Shown here: positions 44,793 to 54,361 of the stretch, one piece after another
Layout: each line of letters opens with the position of its first letter
Position numbering within the stretch: the stretch's first letter is position 1
Assembly: GCA_026398255.1 (NCBI GenBank)
Contig: JAPLTG010000032.1
Location: forward strand, 206,596 to 270,595
Direction: 5' to 3'
DNA length: 64,000 nucleotides
From: Verrucomicrobiota bacterium
Lineage (GTDB): Bacteria > Verrucomicrobiota > Verrucomicrobiia > Chthoniobacterales > Terrimicrobiaceae
Position numbers and translations under genes: made by a program
Notes under the pieces: model-generated
What the model was told of the DNA's origin: nothing
The model's input: only the letters and a program-made list of their open reading frames with translations
Database searches by the model: none

Positions 44793-46211
44793 TCAGGTGA
44801 GCGTCTCCAACTCCACCCCGGACTCCCGGTATTCCGCGAGCTTGTTGCGCAGGGTGCGAATGCTGATTTGCAACATCTCGGCGGCTTGTGTGCGATTGCC
44901 GTTGGTCTGCTGAAGCGCTTGGATGATGGCTCGCTTTTCCATCTCATGGAGAGGCACCACATCCCCAGACGCGGCGTTTCCATTCGAGTTCGCAGCCGAT
45001 CCATTGGTGACCTGCCCAGATCCAGCAGACGGCGCGCTCGTAGGGATCGGCGAGGCCAAACCCATCAAGTCCGCCGTGATGGGAGCGCCCTCCTCCGTCA
45101 GAATCGCCGCGCGCTCCACGACATTTTGGAGTTCACGCACATTGCCAGGCCAATTGTGGGCCACCAGCCCCGCTATGCCATCGGGCGAAAAACCAGCCGT
45201 CTTGATTCCGTGCTCCCGCGAGAAGCGTTCCAGGAAATGCGTGGCGAGTAATTCGACATCCCCGGTCCTGTCTCGGAGGGGCGGCACTTGGATGGGAAAA
45301 ACATTGAGGCGGTAGTAAAGATCCTCGCGAAAATCCCCCTTCTGCACCGCCTTGAACAAATCGCGGTTCGTTGTGGCGAGCACGCGCACATCGACCTTGA
45401 TGGTTTTGTTTCCCCCCACCCGCTCGAATTCCCGCTCTTGCAAAACACGCAGCAACTTGGCCTGCAGCCCGAGCGAGATTTCACTAATCTCATCCAGCAG
45501 GATCGTGCCGCCATCGGCTAATTCAAATCGCCCATCGCGCTGGTCGGTGGCTCCAGTAAAGGATCCCTTCTCGTGACCGAAAAACTCGCTCTCGATCAAA
45601 GTCTCGGAAATCGCCGCGCAGTTGACCTTGATGAAGGGCTTATTCAGTCGCTGACTGTTGAGGAAAATTTCATTCGCGACCAGTTCCTTGCCGGTGCCAT
45701 TTTCGCCACTGATCATCACCGTGGCATTCGTTCGGCCGACCCGTTGGATGAGCTCTTTCAAACGAACGACCACCGGGCTTTTCCCGATGATTTCCCGCCG
45801 CGAGATGCTGTCCCGATTCAGGAAATCCGTCACCTTCACCGCACGCTGAAACTCCGACGCCTTTTTCATCACCAGATCGATCTGGGTCATGGAAAATGGC
45901 TTCGTCACATAGTCAAAAGCCCCCGATCGCATGCACTCCACCACCGTCTCGACACTCCCATTCGCTGTGATCATCACCACGATCGGCTTGGCCTCGCTGT
46001 GCGACATCCGCTCGATAAAAACACGCCCGTCCCCGTCGGGGAGTTCCATGTCTAGAAAAATCAGATCGAAGCTATTGGCAGCCAATCTTTTCTCCGCTTC
46101 GGCGATCGATCCGGCCGTGGAAACGGAGAGACGCTTGCCCCGGAGGCGTTCCTCTAAGGATTTTCGGATGATCGGGGTGTCATCCACAACGAGTATACGG
46201 TCAAGCGCCAT
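44793..46211 (-). CDS. Sigma-54-dependent response regulator (NtrC family)
   Basis: 472 residues. The receiver domain covers 1-120 with phospho-acceptor D54 (FDLIFLDMELPDGDG), acidic D10/D11 and Lys in YVTKPFSMTQ. The AAA+ domain lies at about 150-380: Walker A GENGTGKELVA, the sigma-54-contact loop GSFTGA (Ser in place of the usual Ala), Walker B GGTILLDEISE, and the R-finger region ATTNRDL. A Ser/Asn/Gly-rich linker (SAGSGQVTNGSAANSNGN) leads to a Fis-type helix-turn-helix at about 430-465 (NRTQAAEMLQISIRTLRNKL). It activates sigma-54 promoters. No histidine kinase gene is adjacent, so the signal is unknown. Confidence 0.95.
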   Translation of the reverse strand: MALDRILVVDDTPIIRKSLEERLRGKRLSVSTAGSIAEAEKRLAANSFDLIFLDMELPDGDGRVFIERMSHSEAKPIVVMITANGSVETVVECMRSGAFDYVTKPFSMTQIDLVMKKASEFQRAVKVTDFLNRDSISRREIIGKSPVVVRLKELIQRVGRTNATVMISGENGTGKELVANEIFLNSQRLNKPFIKVNCAAISETLIESEFFGHEKGSFTGATDQRDGRFELADGGTILLDEISEISLGLQAKLLRVLQEREFERVGGNKTIKVDVRVLATTNRDLFKAVQKGDFREDLYYRLNVFPIQVPPLRDRTGDVELLATHFLERFSREHGIKTAGFSPDGIAGLVAHNWPGNVRELQNVVERAAILTEEGAPITADLMGLASPIPTSAPSAGSGQVTNGSAANSNGNAASGDVVPLHEMEKRAIIQALQQTNGNRTQAAEMLQISIRTLRNKLAEYRESGVELETLT

Positions 46212-46385
46212 CGAGTTGTTCTTGGGAAATCAGTGCAATTCGGCGTGAACCTACAGGATTACCGGATCGTTTCAATCAAATAGGCAATTTTTTCCTATCT
46301 GTGAAAAACTCGCATTTTCCACTCATCGATCCATCTGGATACTTGACAGACACGCTGAGTTGACGACTTGATAACGCACTTTTTC

Positions 46386-47057
46386 ATGAAGCTCACCCCA
46401 TTTGGATTCGTCAACCGCTCCGAGGAATTCGTCAAGGACGCCCTCTCACTCCCACCCATCGGAGGCGGAAAGTGGACCACCCGCCGTGTTGCCAATCTGA
46501 TGGATCACTCCAGTTCGCTCCATGTCTCGCTCACCCCGGCCGGAGGCGTGGAAAAAACCACCATGATCCTCAACACCCGCAGCACCGGCGGCACCCGCGA
46601 CGGCGGCATCCAGGGCTGGGCCGAGTATCCAGGAACCGGCGAACGCGAGCCTTTTATTTTGAAACAATCCGACGCTGACCGCGCCATGGAGGAGATTTTT
46701 GACATCGTCGAAAAAACGCTATCCCGCGTGCCCGAGTGGGATAATTCCTCGCTCCCTGCCCGACCCGAGCCAGCCCCGCGAGTTTTTGAGCCCCTGATCC
46801 CGGAAGTCCAAAAATCCGAGCCCGCCCCAGAGGGCGATTCCGGTGCTTTCGATCCCCAAGCCATGATCGACTCCATGCTCTCCTCGGATAGCTTCGAAGC
46901 CCCTCCAGAGCCCCCAGCCGAGGAAGTGGCCCCCGAGCCAGTCGCTGAGGAAATTGCCCCAGAGCCAGCCGCCGAGGAAGTCGCTCCCGAGTCACCACCC
47001 GAGGCCGAGGCACCCGAGGCGAAAAAGCCCGCCAAAGGCAAAAAAGCCAAATCCTGA
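46386..47057 (+). CDS. Hypothetical protein with acidic Pro/Glu/Ala-rich tail
   Basis: 223 residues from ATG 46386 (MKLTPFGFVNRSEEFVKDAL); an in-frame TTG 18 bases upstream is less likely. A compact N-terminal part of about 105 residues (KWTTRRVANLMDHSSSLHVS, VEKTTMILNTRSTGGTRDGG, DADRAMEEIFDIVEKTLSRV) precedes a low-complexity tail with repeats of the EEVAPEP / EEIAPEP type and a basic end (KKPAKGKKAKS). I recognise no family. There is no signal peptide, so it is cytoplasmic. It lies between the divergent NtrC-type regulator and the Ser/Thr kinase, about 175 bases from each. A role as a kinase substrate or scaffold is only a guess from position. Confidence 0.65.
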   Translation: MKLTPFGFVNRSEEFVKDALSLPPIGGGKWTTRRVANLMDHSSSLHVSLTPAGGVEKTTMILNTRSTGGTRDGGIQGWAEYPGTGEREPFILKQSDADRAMEEIFDIVEKTLSRVPEWDNSSLPARPEPAPRVFEPLIPEVQKSEPAPEGDSGAFDPQAMIDSMLSSDSFEAPPEPPAEEVAPEPVAEEIAPEPAAEEVAPESPPEAEAPEAKKPAKGKKAKS

Positions 47058-47233
47058 TCAGCCCTGCGATCGATACCCGAATCCCGCGTTAATTTTCCCC
47101 TCGCCCCTCCCGAAAATATCGTTTTCGCCACTTGCGGGTTTTGAGGTTGCTCATTAATTTGCACGCCATGCTTCGGAGCCCTTCCCTTCAACCATGACCC
47201 CATCCAGCGCCCGCACTCCCACTTTTTGAATCC

Positions 47234-48451
47234 ATGAGCAACGAGGTCGAAAGAGTATTCATCGGGAACGGACGCTATGCCCTAGACCGCCAGCTTGGAG
47301 CGGGCGGAGCGGGTATAGTTTATCTGGCCTTTGACACGATCCTTGGCCGTTGGGTCGCGGTGAAAAAAACCAGCGCCGGTGACGACACCGTCTCCCGTGA
47401 GGCCAAGGCGATGGCGAGTTTCCACCACACGAATATCGTCATGCTCCATGACATCATCGAGGAGGGAGACTCGATTTTTTTCGTCATGGAGTTTGTCCAG
47501 GGGCAAACGCTCGAGGAATTAGCCCAGCCCATGACCGAAGAAGCCTTCCGCGAGTTCGCCACACAATGCCTCCTCGGCCTCGGCTTCGCTCATGAAAAAA
47601 ATATCGTCCACCGCGACATCAAACCCGGCAACATCATGCTCGAGCCCCAGCTTGATAGCGGCTACCGCGTCAAGTTGCTTGATTTCGGGCAATCCCGCGC
47701 CATGGCGGAACCCTCGCTTCAGACGATGGACCACTCCGGATCGGTCGTCGGCTCGATTTACATGATGTCTCCCGAGCAACTCAGTCACGACCCGCTCGAT
47801 TTGCGCACCGATTTTTACTCCTTGGGTTGTGTTTTTTATCAAGCCCTCACACTCGAGAGGCCGTTCACTGGCGCCACCGTGCCCGAGGTTGTGGCCGCGC
47901 ACCTGAAACACCGCTTCCAGCCATTAAAAACCCTGCGCCCAGACTTGCCCGTGGCCTTGACCCTTTGGGTCGAAAAAATGTTCGCGTTCGCCCGCGAAGA
48001 TCGCCCCCCCGATGCATTCACAGCCCTCAAGGATTTGAAGGCAACCATGAGCCACACAAAAGCTCAGGCCCTCTCCTCGGAGAGCAAAGGGATTAAGGTC
48101 ATGTCCGGCGCCGTTCTCAAGGCCAGCCCGGTTCCAGACATTCCAAAACCTCCGATTTCAGTGGTGGCAAATCCCGGAGCCATCCGCTCCTCCCCCATCC
48201 GTATCGCTTCACAACCCACAGTTTCGGCCGTGCCATCAGTTTCGGCCGTGCGAATGGTTGCGGCGGCACCGGTTGTTTATCCCATCTCGGTAACCAGCCA
48301 AACTCCCCAAGAAGTAGCTCCACTCAATCCGGTGCGTGTCGTCGCCGCAGAACCGATCCTTTTGGCAAAGCCCGTGTCCGTGTTGCCAACTCCCAAAATC
48401 GCCGAAGTCAGACCCGTCGTTGTGCCTAAAGTTTCCTTGCCTCCCCTGTAA
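47234..48451 (+). CDS. Hanks-type Ser/Thr protein kinase without membrane anchor
   Basis: 405 residues. The kinase domain covers about 12-275 with every key element: the Gly loop LGAGGAGIVYLA, catalytic Lys in WVAVKKT, FHHTNIVMLHDI, HRDIKPGN, DFG in LLDFGQSRA, and the APE-equivalent MMSPEQL. The C-terminal ~130 residues are Val/Pro/Ala-rich and unstructured-looking (VPDIPKPPISVVANPG, VSAVPSVSAVRMVAAAPVV). They contain no clear membrane segment, PASTA or TPR domain, unlike most bacterial PknB-type receptors. It is likely a soluble kinase. Its substrate is unknown; the hypothetical protein upstream is a possible partner. A 47-residue lipoprotein gene follows. Confidence 0.93.
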   Translation: MSNEVERVFIGNGRYALDRQLGAGGAGIVYLAFDTILGRWVAVKKTSAGDDTVSREAKAMASFHHTNIVMLHDIIEEGDSIFFVMEFVQGQTLEELAQPMTEEAFREFATQCLLGLGFAHEKNIVHRDIKPGNIMLEPQLDSGYRVKLLDFGQSRAMAEPSLQTMDHSGSVVGSIYMMSPEQLSHDPLDLRTDFYSLGCVFYQALTLERPFTGATVPEVVAAHLKHRFQPLKTLRPDLPVALTLWVEKMFAFAREDRPPDAFTALKDLKATMSHTKAQALSSESKGIKVMSGAVLKASPVPDIPKPPISVVANPGAIRSSPIRIASQPTVSAVPSVSAVRMVAAAPVVYPISVTSQTPQEVAPLNPVRVVAAEPILLAKPVSVLPTPKIAEVRPVVVPKVSLPPL

Positions 48452-48522
48452 GGAATTTTTTAAACCCTGATTCCTATGCCCCCCCTGCCCCTCATTACAC
48501 TGAGACACCCCAATTTCCTTCC

Positions 48523-48666
48523 ATGCTCCTGACTATTCGCCCTCAGAGCCTGATTCTCTCAACTCTCGTTGCCGTTAGCTTATTCTCAGTGGCCGGTTGC
48601 AGTCCGACCCCACCACCCACTGCCACCAAGCCCGAAGTCACCGCGACACCAGTTCCTCAAAAATAA
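48523..48666 (+). CDS. Small lipoprotein
   Basis: 47 residues, too short for most gene callers. ATG 48523, a hydrophobic signal (SLILSTLVAVSLFSVAGC) with lipobox VAGC, and a mature tail of about 23 residues rich in Pro and Thr (SPTPPPTATKPEVTATP). The lipobox and clean signal peptide make it credible despite its size. The function is unknown. It follows the kinase gene by 71 bases on the same strand. Confidence 0.65.
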   Translation: MLLTIRPQSLILSTLVAVSLFSVAGCSPTPPPTATKPEVTATPVPQK

Positions 48667-48720
48667 AGCATTAACCCTATTCGTGCCCCAAAAATGGGCA
48701 TTGCAAAAAAAGTGAGGGAA

Positions 48721-48795
48721 TGGTGCGCGATACAGGGTTCGAACCTGTGACCCCCTCCGTGTCAGGGAGGTGCTCTACCACTGAGCTAACCGCGC
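48721..48795 (-). tRNA. tRNA-Val (anticodon GAC)
   Basis: On the minus strand the acceptor GCGCGGT pairs with ATCGCGC, followed by A and an encoded CCA. The anticodon stem CCTCC/GGAGG encloses loop CTGACAC, anticodon GAC. The T arm is ACAGG-TTCGAAC-CCTGT. It is complete, including the 3' CCA. Confidence 0.96.
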
Positions 48796-48877
48796 GGGAA
48801 GAAGGCCGAGAAACTATGACCACGACCCGCCAGCCGCAATGTTTTTTTGGGAAATCGAGAGAGCATCTCGGGGAAAA

Positions 48878-50281
48878 TTATCCACCAATGAGGTTCTCGG
48901 CGATTTCCTCGGCGGGGTAGGTCCAGATTTCCGAGAGCGTGGGGTGGTAGTGGGGGATGGCTGCGAAGTCTTGGACCGTGGCGCGGTAGCGCATGGCGAC
49001 GACGACTTCGTGGATCAATTCCGAGGCTTCGGGGCCGACGACCGAGGCTCCGAGGATTTCGCCGGTATCGCGGCGGGCGAGGAGTTTTACCAAACCCTCG
49101 GTTTCTCCCATGAGGAGGGATTTGCCGTGATCGTTGAAGGGGTAGCTTGCGGCGAGGAATTCGATTCCCTCCGCTTCGAGTTCGGCCTCGGTAGCTCCGA
49201 CGCTGGCGAGTTGGGGGTCGGAAAAAACGGCGAAGAGCTTGAGTCGATAATCCATCTGGCGCGGCACACCTGCGGCGCGGCCGAGTTGGATGGCGGCATT
49301 GTGGGCGGCGATTTCTCCTTGCTGGATGGCGATGTGCACGACCTCGAGACCTCCGCAAACATCGCCTGCGGCGAAAATATGCGACTGCGAAGTGGATTGG
49401 TCGGGTTGGACCGAAATGCGGCCATACGTGAGATTCAGACCGAGGGTTCCCAGACCATCCAGCCGGGGTTTTCGGCCAAGGGCGTTCAGCACGCGGGCGG
49501 CTTCCAGATGTTTCAACTCGCCATTCTGCTCGAAGGAAACTCGCGCGTGGTGGCTGTTGTCGTCCACGCGATGCAGGGCGGTGCCGGTATGGATTTCGAT
49601 GCCGTCGTGTCGAAGCGCTTCTTCGAGCGACTTCGAGACATCGGCGTCGACGGATTTGAGGATGTGGGGGCTGCGTTGCACGATGGCAACCCGGGATCCA
49701 AAAGCTCGGCAGTAACTGGCCATTTCGAGCCCCACCGGACCGGCGCCAAGGACAATGATCGACTCTGGGAGATTCTCGAGATCGAGCAAGTCGTCACTCG
49801 TCAGACAACTCGATTCGGCCAAGCCCGGCAGGGGCGGGATGGCGATTTCGGAACCTGTCGCGATGAGAAATGTTTTCGCGCTCAGCGTGGAGATTTTGCC
49901 ATCCAAGTGGTGAACTCGAAGGGTCTTGGGGGCGAGAAACTCGGCTTGACCACGCAGGAAATCGAAGCGACCGGACTCGAGTTGACCCCGGCGGTAGTCG
50001 GCGAACTCCCCGATGAGGCGTTTTTTCCGGTCGATGATCGCCGAGGTCTTGAAGCTCGGAGACTCGCACGAAAGGCCGAACTCCCCTGCCCTTTTCAAAA
50101 CCCGAAAGCGGCGCGCGGATTCGAGAAGCGTCTTGCTGGGCATGCAGCCGCGCAAGATACAAAGCCCACCGACATCCGGGCCACCTTCGATCACCACAGT
50201 CTTCAAGCCCAGGCCAACCGCCGTCCGAGCCCCCGCATATCCCCCGCTTCCGCCACCGATCACTGCAAAATCATAGTCCAT
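48878..50281 (-). CDS. Dihydrolipoamide-dehydrogenase-like flavoprotein disulfide reductase
   Basis: 467 residues. The FAD-binding Rossmann motif is [13 protein letters not shown] at the N-terminus. The redox disulfide is CILRGC (C42-x4-C47 region, [13 protein letters not shown]). The NAD(P) motif is [19 protein letters not shown], the second FAD motif [10 protein letters not shown], and the C-terminal His-Glu dyad [13 protein letters not shown]. All catalytic residues are present. Known relatives are lipoamide dehydrogenase, mercuric reductase and soluble transhydrogenase. No 2-oxoacid dehydrogenase E1/E2 gene is near, so the physiological disulfide is uncertain. It is divergent from ribBA with 90 bases between. 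Confidence 0.9.
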   Translation of the reverse strand: MDYDFAVIGGGSGGYAGARTAVGLGLKTVVIEGGPDVGGLCILRGCMPSKTLLESARRFRVLKRAGEFGLSCESPSFKTSAIIDRKKRLIGEFADYRRGQLESGRFDFLRGQAEFLAPKTLRVHHLDGKISTLSAKTFLIATGSEIAIPPLPGLAESSCLTSDDLLDLENLPESIIVLGAGPVGLEMASYCRAFGSRVAIVQRSPHILKSVDADVSKSLEEALRHDGIEIHTGTALHRVDDNSHHARVSFEQNGELKHLEAARVLNALGRKPRLDGLGTLGLNLTYGRISVQPDQSTSQSHIFAAGDVCGGLEVVHIAIQQGEIAAHNAAIQLGRAAGVPRQMDYRLKLFAVFSDPQLASVGATEAELEAEGIEFLAASYPFNDHGKSLLMGETEGLVKLLARRDTGEILGASVVGPEASELIHEVVVAMRYRATVQDFAAIPHYHPTLSEIWTYPAEEIAENLIGG

Positions 50282-50371
50282 GCGGAAAGTTTAGCTCCCC
50301 TCCTCTCCCCAAGAAAAGCTCAAGCGGCTTTTCACAAGCCGAGGCACGAGCTAGGGTCTGCCCACTTCACC

Positions 50372-51571
50372 ATGAAAACGCCATTCGATCCGATTCCCTC
50401 CGTGATTTCCGATATCCGCCGAGGCCGCATGGTCATCGTCACGGATGATGCCGACCGGGAAAATGAAGGCGACTTGGTGATGGCGGCATCCAAAGTCACG
50501 GCAAACGCTGTGAATTTCATGGCGAAATTCGGCCGAGGGTTGATTTGCGCTCCCATCACCGAGGAACGCGCCTCCCAACTTGATTTGCAACGCATGGTCG
50601 CGACCAACCGCGAATTTTTCAAAACGGACTTCACCGTTTCCGTGGATGCCACGCACGGCATCAGCACCGGCATCAGCGCGAAGGACCGCGCGCTCACGAT
50701 TCGTTTACTCTCGGACTCCCAAACGAAATCCAGCGACTTGATCCAGCCAGGCCATGTGTTCCCGCTCCAAGCCAAAGCCGGCGGCGTTCTCCGTCGAGCT
50801 GGCCACACCGAGGCCTCGATCGACCTCGCGCGCCTCGCCGGACTCGATCCCTCGGGCGTCATTTGCGAGATCATGAAGGATGACGGCACGATGGCGCGAC
50901 TGCCGGACTTGATCAAATTCAAGCGCAAGCACGGCCTCAAAATGTGCTCGATCCAGGACCTCATCGCCTACCGAAGGAAAAGCGAACGCCTCATCGAGAA
51001 AGAGGAGACGATTGTTTTGCCGACCGACTACGGCGATTTCGATCTCCACCTCTACCGCTCGCTGGTCGATGGCATGCACCACATCGCTTTGGTGAAAGGA
51101 AAAATCCCAGCTTCGAAAGCCGTGCTGGTGCGCGTTCACAGCGAATGCCTCACGGGGGATGTTTTTGGTTCACGGCGTTGCGACTGCGGCCCGCAGTTGC
51201 AACAAGCCATGCAACGCATCCAAAAAGAGGGCGTCGGCGTGCTTCTCTACATGCGCCAAGAGGGTCGCGGCATCGGCCTTGGCCCCAAAATTCGCGCCTA
51301 CAAACTTCAAGAGCAAGGCCTCGACACCGTGGAGGCCAACGAACGCCTCGGTTTCCCCATGGACCTTCGTGACTACGGCCTCGGTGCCCAAATCCTCGCC
51401 GATCTCGGCATCCACAAAATCCGACTCCTCACCAACAACCCCCGCAAAGTGGTAGGCCTCGAAGCCTACGATATCGAAATCGTGGAGCAGCTCCCGATCC
51501 GATCCGTTGCAAATCCTCACAACGCTCGATACCTCGAGACCAAAAAGAAAAAAATGGGTCACAAGCTCTGA
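50372..51571 (+). CDS. ribBA: Bifunctional DHBP synthase / GTP cyclohydrolase II
   Basis: 399 residues from ATG 50372 ([20 protein letters not shown]). A much longer in-frame extension is antisense to the flavoprotein and is rejected. The RibB half (about 1-200) has the metal-binding DREN in [14 protein letters not shown], plus [19 protein letters not shown]. The RibA half has the zinc Cys cluster ([17 protein letters not shown]), the catalytic [13 protein letters not shown] motif [31 protein letters not shown] and TNNPRK. It makes two riboflavin precursors, from ribulose-5-phosphate and GTP. I see no FMN riboswitch in the short 90-base leader. Other rib genes are not in the window. Confidence 0.96.
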   Translation: MKTPFDPIPSVISDIRRGRMVIVTDDADRENEGDLVMAASKVTANAVNFMAKFGRGLICAPITEERASQLDLQRMVATNREFFKTDFTVSVDATHGISTGISAKDRALTIRLLSDSQTKSSDLIQPGHVFPLQAKAGGVLRRAGHTEASIDLARLAGLDPSGVICEIMKDDGTMARLPDLIKFKRKHGLKMCSIQDLIAYRRKSERLIEKEETIVLPTDYGDFDLHLYRSLVDGMHHIALVKGKIPASKAVLVRVHSECLTGDVFGSRRCDCGPQLQQAMQRIQKEGVGVLLYMRQEGRGIGLGPKIRAYKLQEQGLDTVEANERLGFPMDLRDYGLGAQILADLGIHKIRLLTNNPRKVVGLEAYDIEIVEQLPIRSVANPHNARYLETKKKKMGHKL

Positions 51572-51595
51572 TCGACAGGTCGGCGGCTTGCCGAT

Positions 51596-52459
51596 TTATC
51601 TCGGAGTTACTAAGGCGGGCGCCTCCAAGGCACATCGCCGGGCGTGATTTCTCAAACATTTTCGCCCCACCCTGGCGCGCGCCATGGTTTCCTCAAAATC
51701 CCGCGATCCGGCGACCTCGAGAATCATCGCTCCGTGGAAGGAAACCTGCACGAGTTCTCGAACCAATCTGCCCCACTCGATCCGCCCCTCCCCCGGCGGG
51801 AGGTGTTCATCGCTGTGGCCCTTGTTGTCATGCACATGAAGCATCCGCAAATACGGCCCCAGCTTGAAAACCAGATTGTAGAGATCACCGGCCAGAAAAG
51901 CATGGCCGGTGTCCAGGCAAGCCCCAACCTCATTCGTTTCCAGAGAACCAAGAATCCAAACGATGTCACTGGAACTTCCAAAAAGAAGATGCGGCAGTTT
52001 GTTTTCCAAGACACATTTGATTCCCGCCTCCGCACAGCGAGTCGCCACTCGGTTCAACACCGAAATCACATTTTCGATTCGAACCATTCGTTCCTCACGC
52101 GAGGGAATGTCGGCATTTTCGGGTCCCGGATGAATGACGAAGTAATGCACTCCCAGCATAGAGGCGGCCTCGACAGCGTAGAGGATTTCGTCGAGGGCAT
52201 GCTCGCGAGTTGCGAAATCCGGCGAGGAGATGTCGATGTCATTCGCGAACGGGGCATGAAAAGAATAAGCCTCCATGCCCAATTCCTCAATTCGCGAAGC
52301 GACCTGACGAACAACGCCGAGATTTTTGTAATCCAGATGGGATGGTGAAAATACGACCTCAATCATGCAGAAACCACTCGACCGGATGGTTTCGAGGCAG
52401 TCGAGAATCGGAGTCCGATAAAAGCACCCCGTTGATAAACCGATTGGCCAACTTGTCAT
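51596..52459 (-). CDS. AP-endonuclease-2-fold sugar phosphate isomerase/epimerase
   Basis: 287 residues, a TIM barrel of the xylose-isomerase-like family. Metal and substrate motifs: IGLSTGCFYRTP at strand 1, MIEVVFSPSHLDY, AYSFHAPFANDIDISS, YFVIHPGPENAD (His), CVLENKLPH (Glu), GACLDTGHAFLAGD (Asp, His), LRMLHVHDNKGHSDEHLPPG (His, Asp) and a final MILEVAGSRDF (Glu). The metal ligands Glu-Asp-His-Glu are in place. The substrate is unknown. Its ATG overlaps the stop of the upstream primase-like gene by 4 bases (ATGA), so the two proteins are made from one mRNA by coupled translation. Confidence 0.88.
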   Translation of the reverse strand: MTSWPIGLSTGCFYRTPILDCLETIRSSGFCMIEVVFSPSHLDYKNLGVVRQVASRIEELGMEAYSFHAPFANDIDISSPDFATREHALDEILYAVEAASMLGVHYFVIHPGPENADIPSREERMVRIENVISVLNRVATRCAEAGIKCVLENKLPHLLFGSSSDIVWILGSLETNEVGACLDTGHAFLAGDLYNLVFKLGPYLRMLHVHDNKGHSDEHLPPGEGRIEWGRLVRELVQVSFHGAMILEVAGSRDFEETMARARVGRKCLRNHARRCALEAPALVTPR

Positions 52460-53838
52460 AATCGAAGCTCCATTTGTTGATCGTTTGGGGAAAATGCACG
52501 GCGCCCTTGGAGATTCTCCTCCGGCACGCCCCGACCAATCATGCGTGCGGCCTCATGAGCGACACTCGTAGCCGCGGAGGAAAAAATCCGAACATAAAAA
52601 TCCGCCCGCATGGCCGGGGAATAATCGATCCATTGCCCGCCCCAGTCGTAGTCGCGCTCGAATTTCGAGCGGATCAATCCCGCGATGTGCCGAGGATGCC
52701 ATCCTTTCCTAAGAAGGCAGGTCGTAACGCTACGAATCCCCGTGGGTTTTAAGAGAAGATCGTTTGGAAACAGCAATGCGTTCCTGACCTCGATTGGGAG
52801 ATCGCCCAATGGCGCACGGTCGTAGGTTCGCGGCCAGGATTCCGCGGGGTCATGCATCGAGGAGTAGAAATACTCGTGGTAACGACGAAGAGCCGAGCTT
52901 CGGTATTGCCGAATGAGACTCGCCGTTCCGAAGGTTTCATCTGGAATGCGGGTGGAGATTCGCTCGGCCAACTGCGTCGCAAGCACCGGATCGCGCATCA
53001 CGACCATCGCTTGGCGAATATCGAGTCCATCAACTGGCACAAAAATAATGGGCCCGATTTTGGAGATATTGTTTCTGCCAACGGCATAGAGTTGCTGCCA
53101 GGGCTTCAGATAGGCACTGAAAGGCACTCGGACCGTGCGAGTGAAAAGTGGATCGCCGTATTCGGAGAGGTCGATGGATATCATTTCTCGCCCCCTCGCC
53201 GAGGGAGACACCTCCACCGCAGTGAGTTCGATCGGAATCTCGCTATCCGATTTCGCCAACTCGATCACGAGGCGACCCAGAAATTCCATCACGAGACCGA
53301 GCCCCGCAAAGGCGTGAGCGAGCATTTCGTAGTCTTGGCCGTCTCTAGGACTCGACGGAAACAGGTCGCCGATGAAGGCCTTTTTGCCCATGTCAGCGAG
53401 CGTCTTGAAGACCGTAGATGTCCGCTCGATTCGCCAGGCGAAATGATGCCCCCGCCCACTCAGGACATGAAGCGGATGGATTCCATGATAATTTAGGATT
53501 CGGAGGATCGCCTTGGCCGTGGGTTCCTGCATCAGGAAAGTTCGTGCGGGATCCAGATAGGGCTCGGCGGGGAAATCAAAATTCACATACTCCACATCCA
53601 GATGGGCGATGAGTGATTTGCGGTCCCAAAGCGACCGACAAATATCCCCCCCTTCCTCCAAGCGATCGAAAAGCTCGCAGGGGCTTCTTGGCGCACGGAC
53701 TGGATGACCGATGCCATCCGCCGTAATGAACTCGCAAGTCGCCTCAGCTGGCGTTTCGCCGCCGAGAAATTCCAGAATCCGCGAACGAACAGCGGGATTC
53801 CGGTAGTAGTCCCGAAAGTTTTTTTGAATTTCCTGCAT
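52456..53838 (-). CDS. Standalone protein with archaeo-eukaryotic-primase-like motifs
   Basis: 460 residues from ATG 53838 (MQEIQKNFRDYYRNP); a GTG 45 bases upstream is an alternative. Three short motifs occur in the order and spacing of AEP primase-polymerases: LIAHLDVEYVNFDFP (acidic D81, E83; motif I), HPLHVLSGRGHHFAWRI (S127..H131; motif II) and EMISIDLSEYGDPLFTRTVR (D223; motif III) followed by RVPFSAYLKPW. The C-terminal half (after about 260) has no motif I recognise; it includes GWHPRHIAGLIRSKFERDYDWG, similar to the PriCT-style helical ends that follow some primases. No helicase, Zn-finger or phage gene is near. It is coupled to the isomerase gene and lies 64 bases downstream of hsp20. 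Function is inferred only. Confidence 0.5.
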   Translation of the reverse strand: MQEIQKNFRDYYRNPAVRSRILEFLGGETPAEATCEFITADGIGHPVRAPRSPCELFDRLEEGGDICRSLWDRKSLIAHLDVEYVNFDFPAEPYLDPARTFLMQEPTAKAILRILNYHGIHPLHVLSGRGHHFAWRIERTSTVFKTLADMGKKAFIGDLFPSSPRDGQDYEMLAHAFAGLGLVMEFLGRLVIELAKSDSEIPIELTAVEVSPSARGREMISIDLSEYGDPLFTRTVRVPFSAYLKPWQQLYAVGRNNISKIGPIIFVPVDGLDIRQAMVVMRDPVLATQLAERISTRIPDETFGTASLIRQYRSSALRRYHEYFYSSMHDPAESWPRTYDRAPLGDLPIEVRNALLFPNDLLLKPTGIRSVTTCLLRKGWHPRHIAGLIRSKFERDYDWGGQWIDYSPAMRADFYVRIFSSAATSVAHEAARMIGRGVPEENLQGRRAFSPNDQQMELRL

Positions 53839-53902
53839 GGAAATCGGGAGGCGTTTTCGTGCGTGCCCGCGTGGGGCACGCACGAGGAGGCCGCTCCTGT
53901 TT

Positions 53903-54361
53903 TTAGTTCACCGGAATTTCCAATGATTTGTGGATGGAGCCCTCACCTTTGGGCAGGTGAACTTTCAGGAGGCCATCCTTGAACTCCGCGGAGACATTCT
54001 TGCGCTCGGTGCCTTCGGGGAGCGTGAAGCATCGCTCAAAAGCACCGTAGTTTCTCTCGATGCGGTGAAAGCGGCGACCAGACTCTTCCTTCTCCAGCTT
54101 TCGCTCGCCGGAGATTCGGATGTTTCCGTTTTCCAATTCCACTTTCACATTTTGTTTTTGCACCTCGGGAAGTTCGGCCTTGATGGTGTATTCCTTCTCA
54201 CTCTCCTCGACATCGACCAGCGGGCTCCATTCGGCGCTCGCGATCGGTTCATCGATGGATGGCAGGAGCGACCTCGAGAAGAGGTTGTTCATGCGGTTCG
54301 TCATCTGTTCGAACTCCCGGAGGGGGTTCCATTTTGTTAGTGTGTTCATTTTTTGGTTCAT
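53903..54361 (-). CDS. Small heat-shock protein, Hsp20/alpha-crystallin family
   Basis: 152 residues from ATG 54361; ATG 54349 (MNTLTKWNP) is an alternative. N-terminal arm LREFEQMTNRMNNLFSRS, then the alpha-crystallin domain from about 48 to 138: VDVEESEKEYTIKAELPEV, VKVELENGNIRISGERKL, RRFHRIERNYGAFERCFTLP, FKDGLLKVHLPK. It ends in a C-terminal extension with the I-x-I/V anchor (LEIPVN). It is an ATP-independent holdase in the cytoplasm that prevents aggregation of unfolded proteins. The upstream region carries no CIRCE element. The start codon is inside a perfect palindrome (see next entry). Confidence 0.95.
   Translation of the reverse strand: MNQKMNTLTKWNPLREFEQMTNRMNNLFSRSLLPSIDEPIASAEWSPLVDVEESEKEYTIKAELPEVQKQNVKVELENGNIRISGERKLEKEESGRRFHRIERNYGAFERCFTLPEGTERKNVSAEFKDGLLKVHLPKGEGSIHKSLEIPVN

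Noticed and set aside
48839..50371. Apparent 511-codon N-terminal extension of ribBA
   Set aside because: It runs antisense through the flavoprotein gene, and normal RibBA begins at ATG 50372.
50282..50371. FMN riboswitch before ribBA
   Set aside because: The leader is only 90 bases and lacks the conserved RFN-element sequences.
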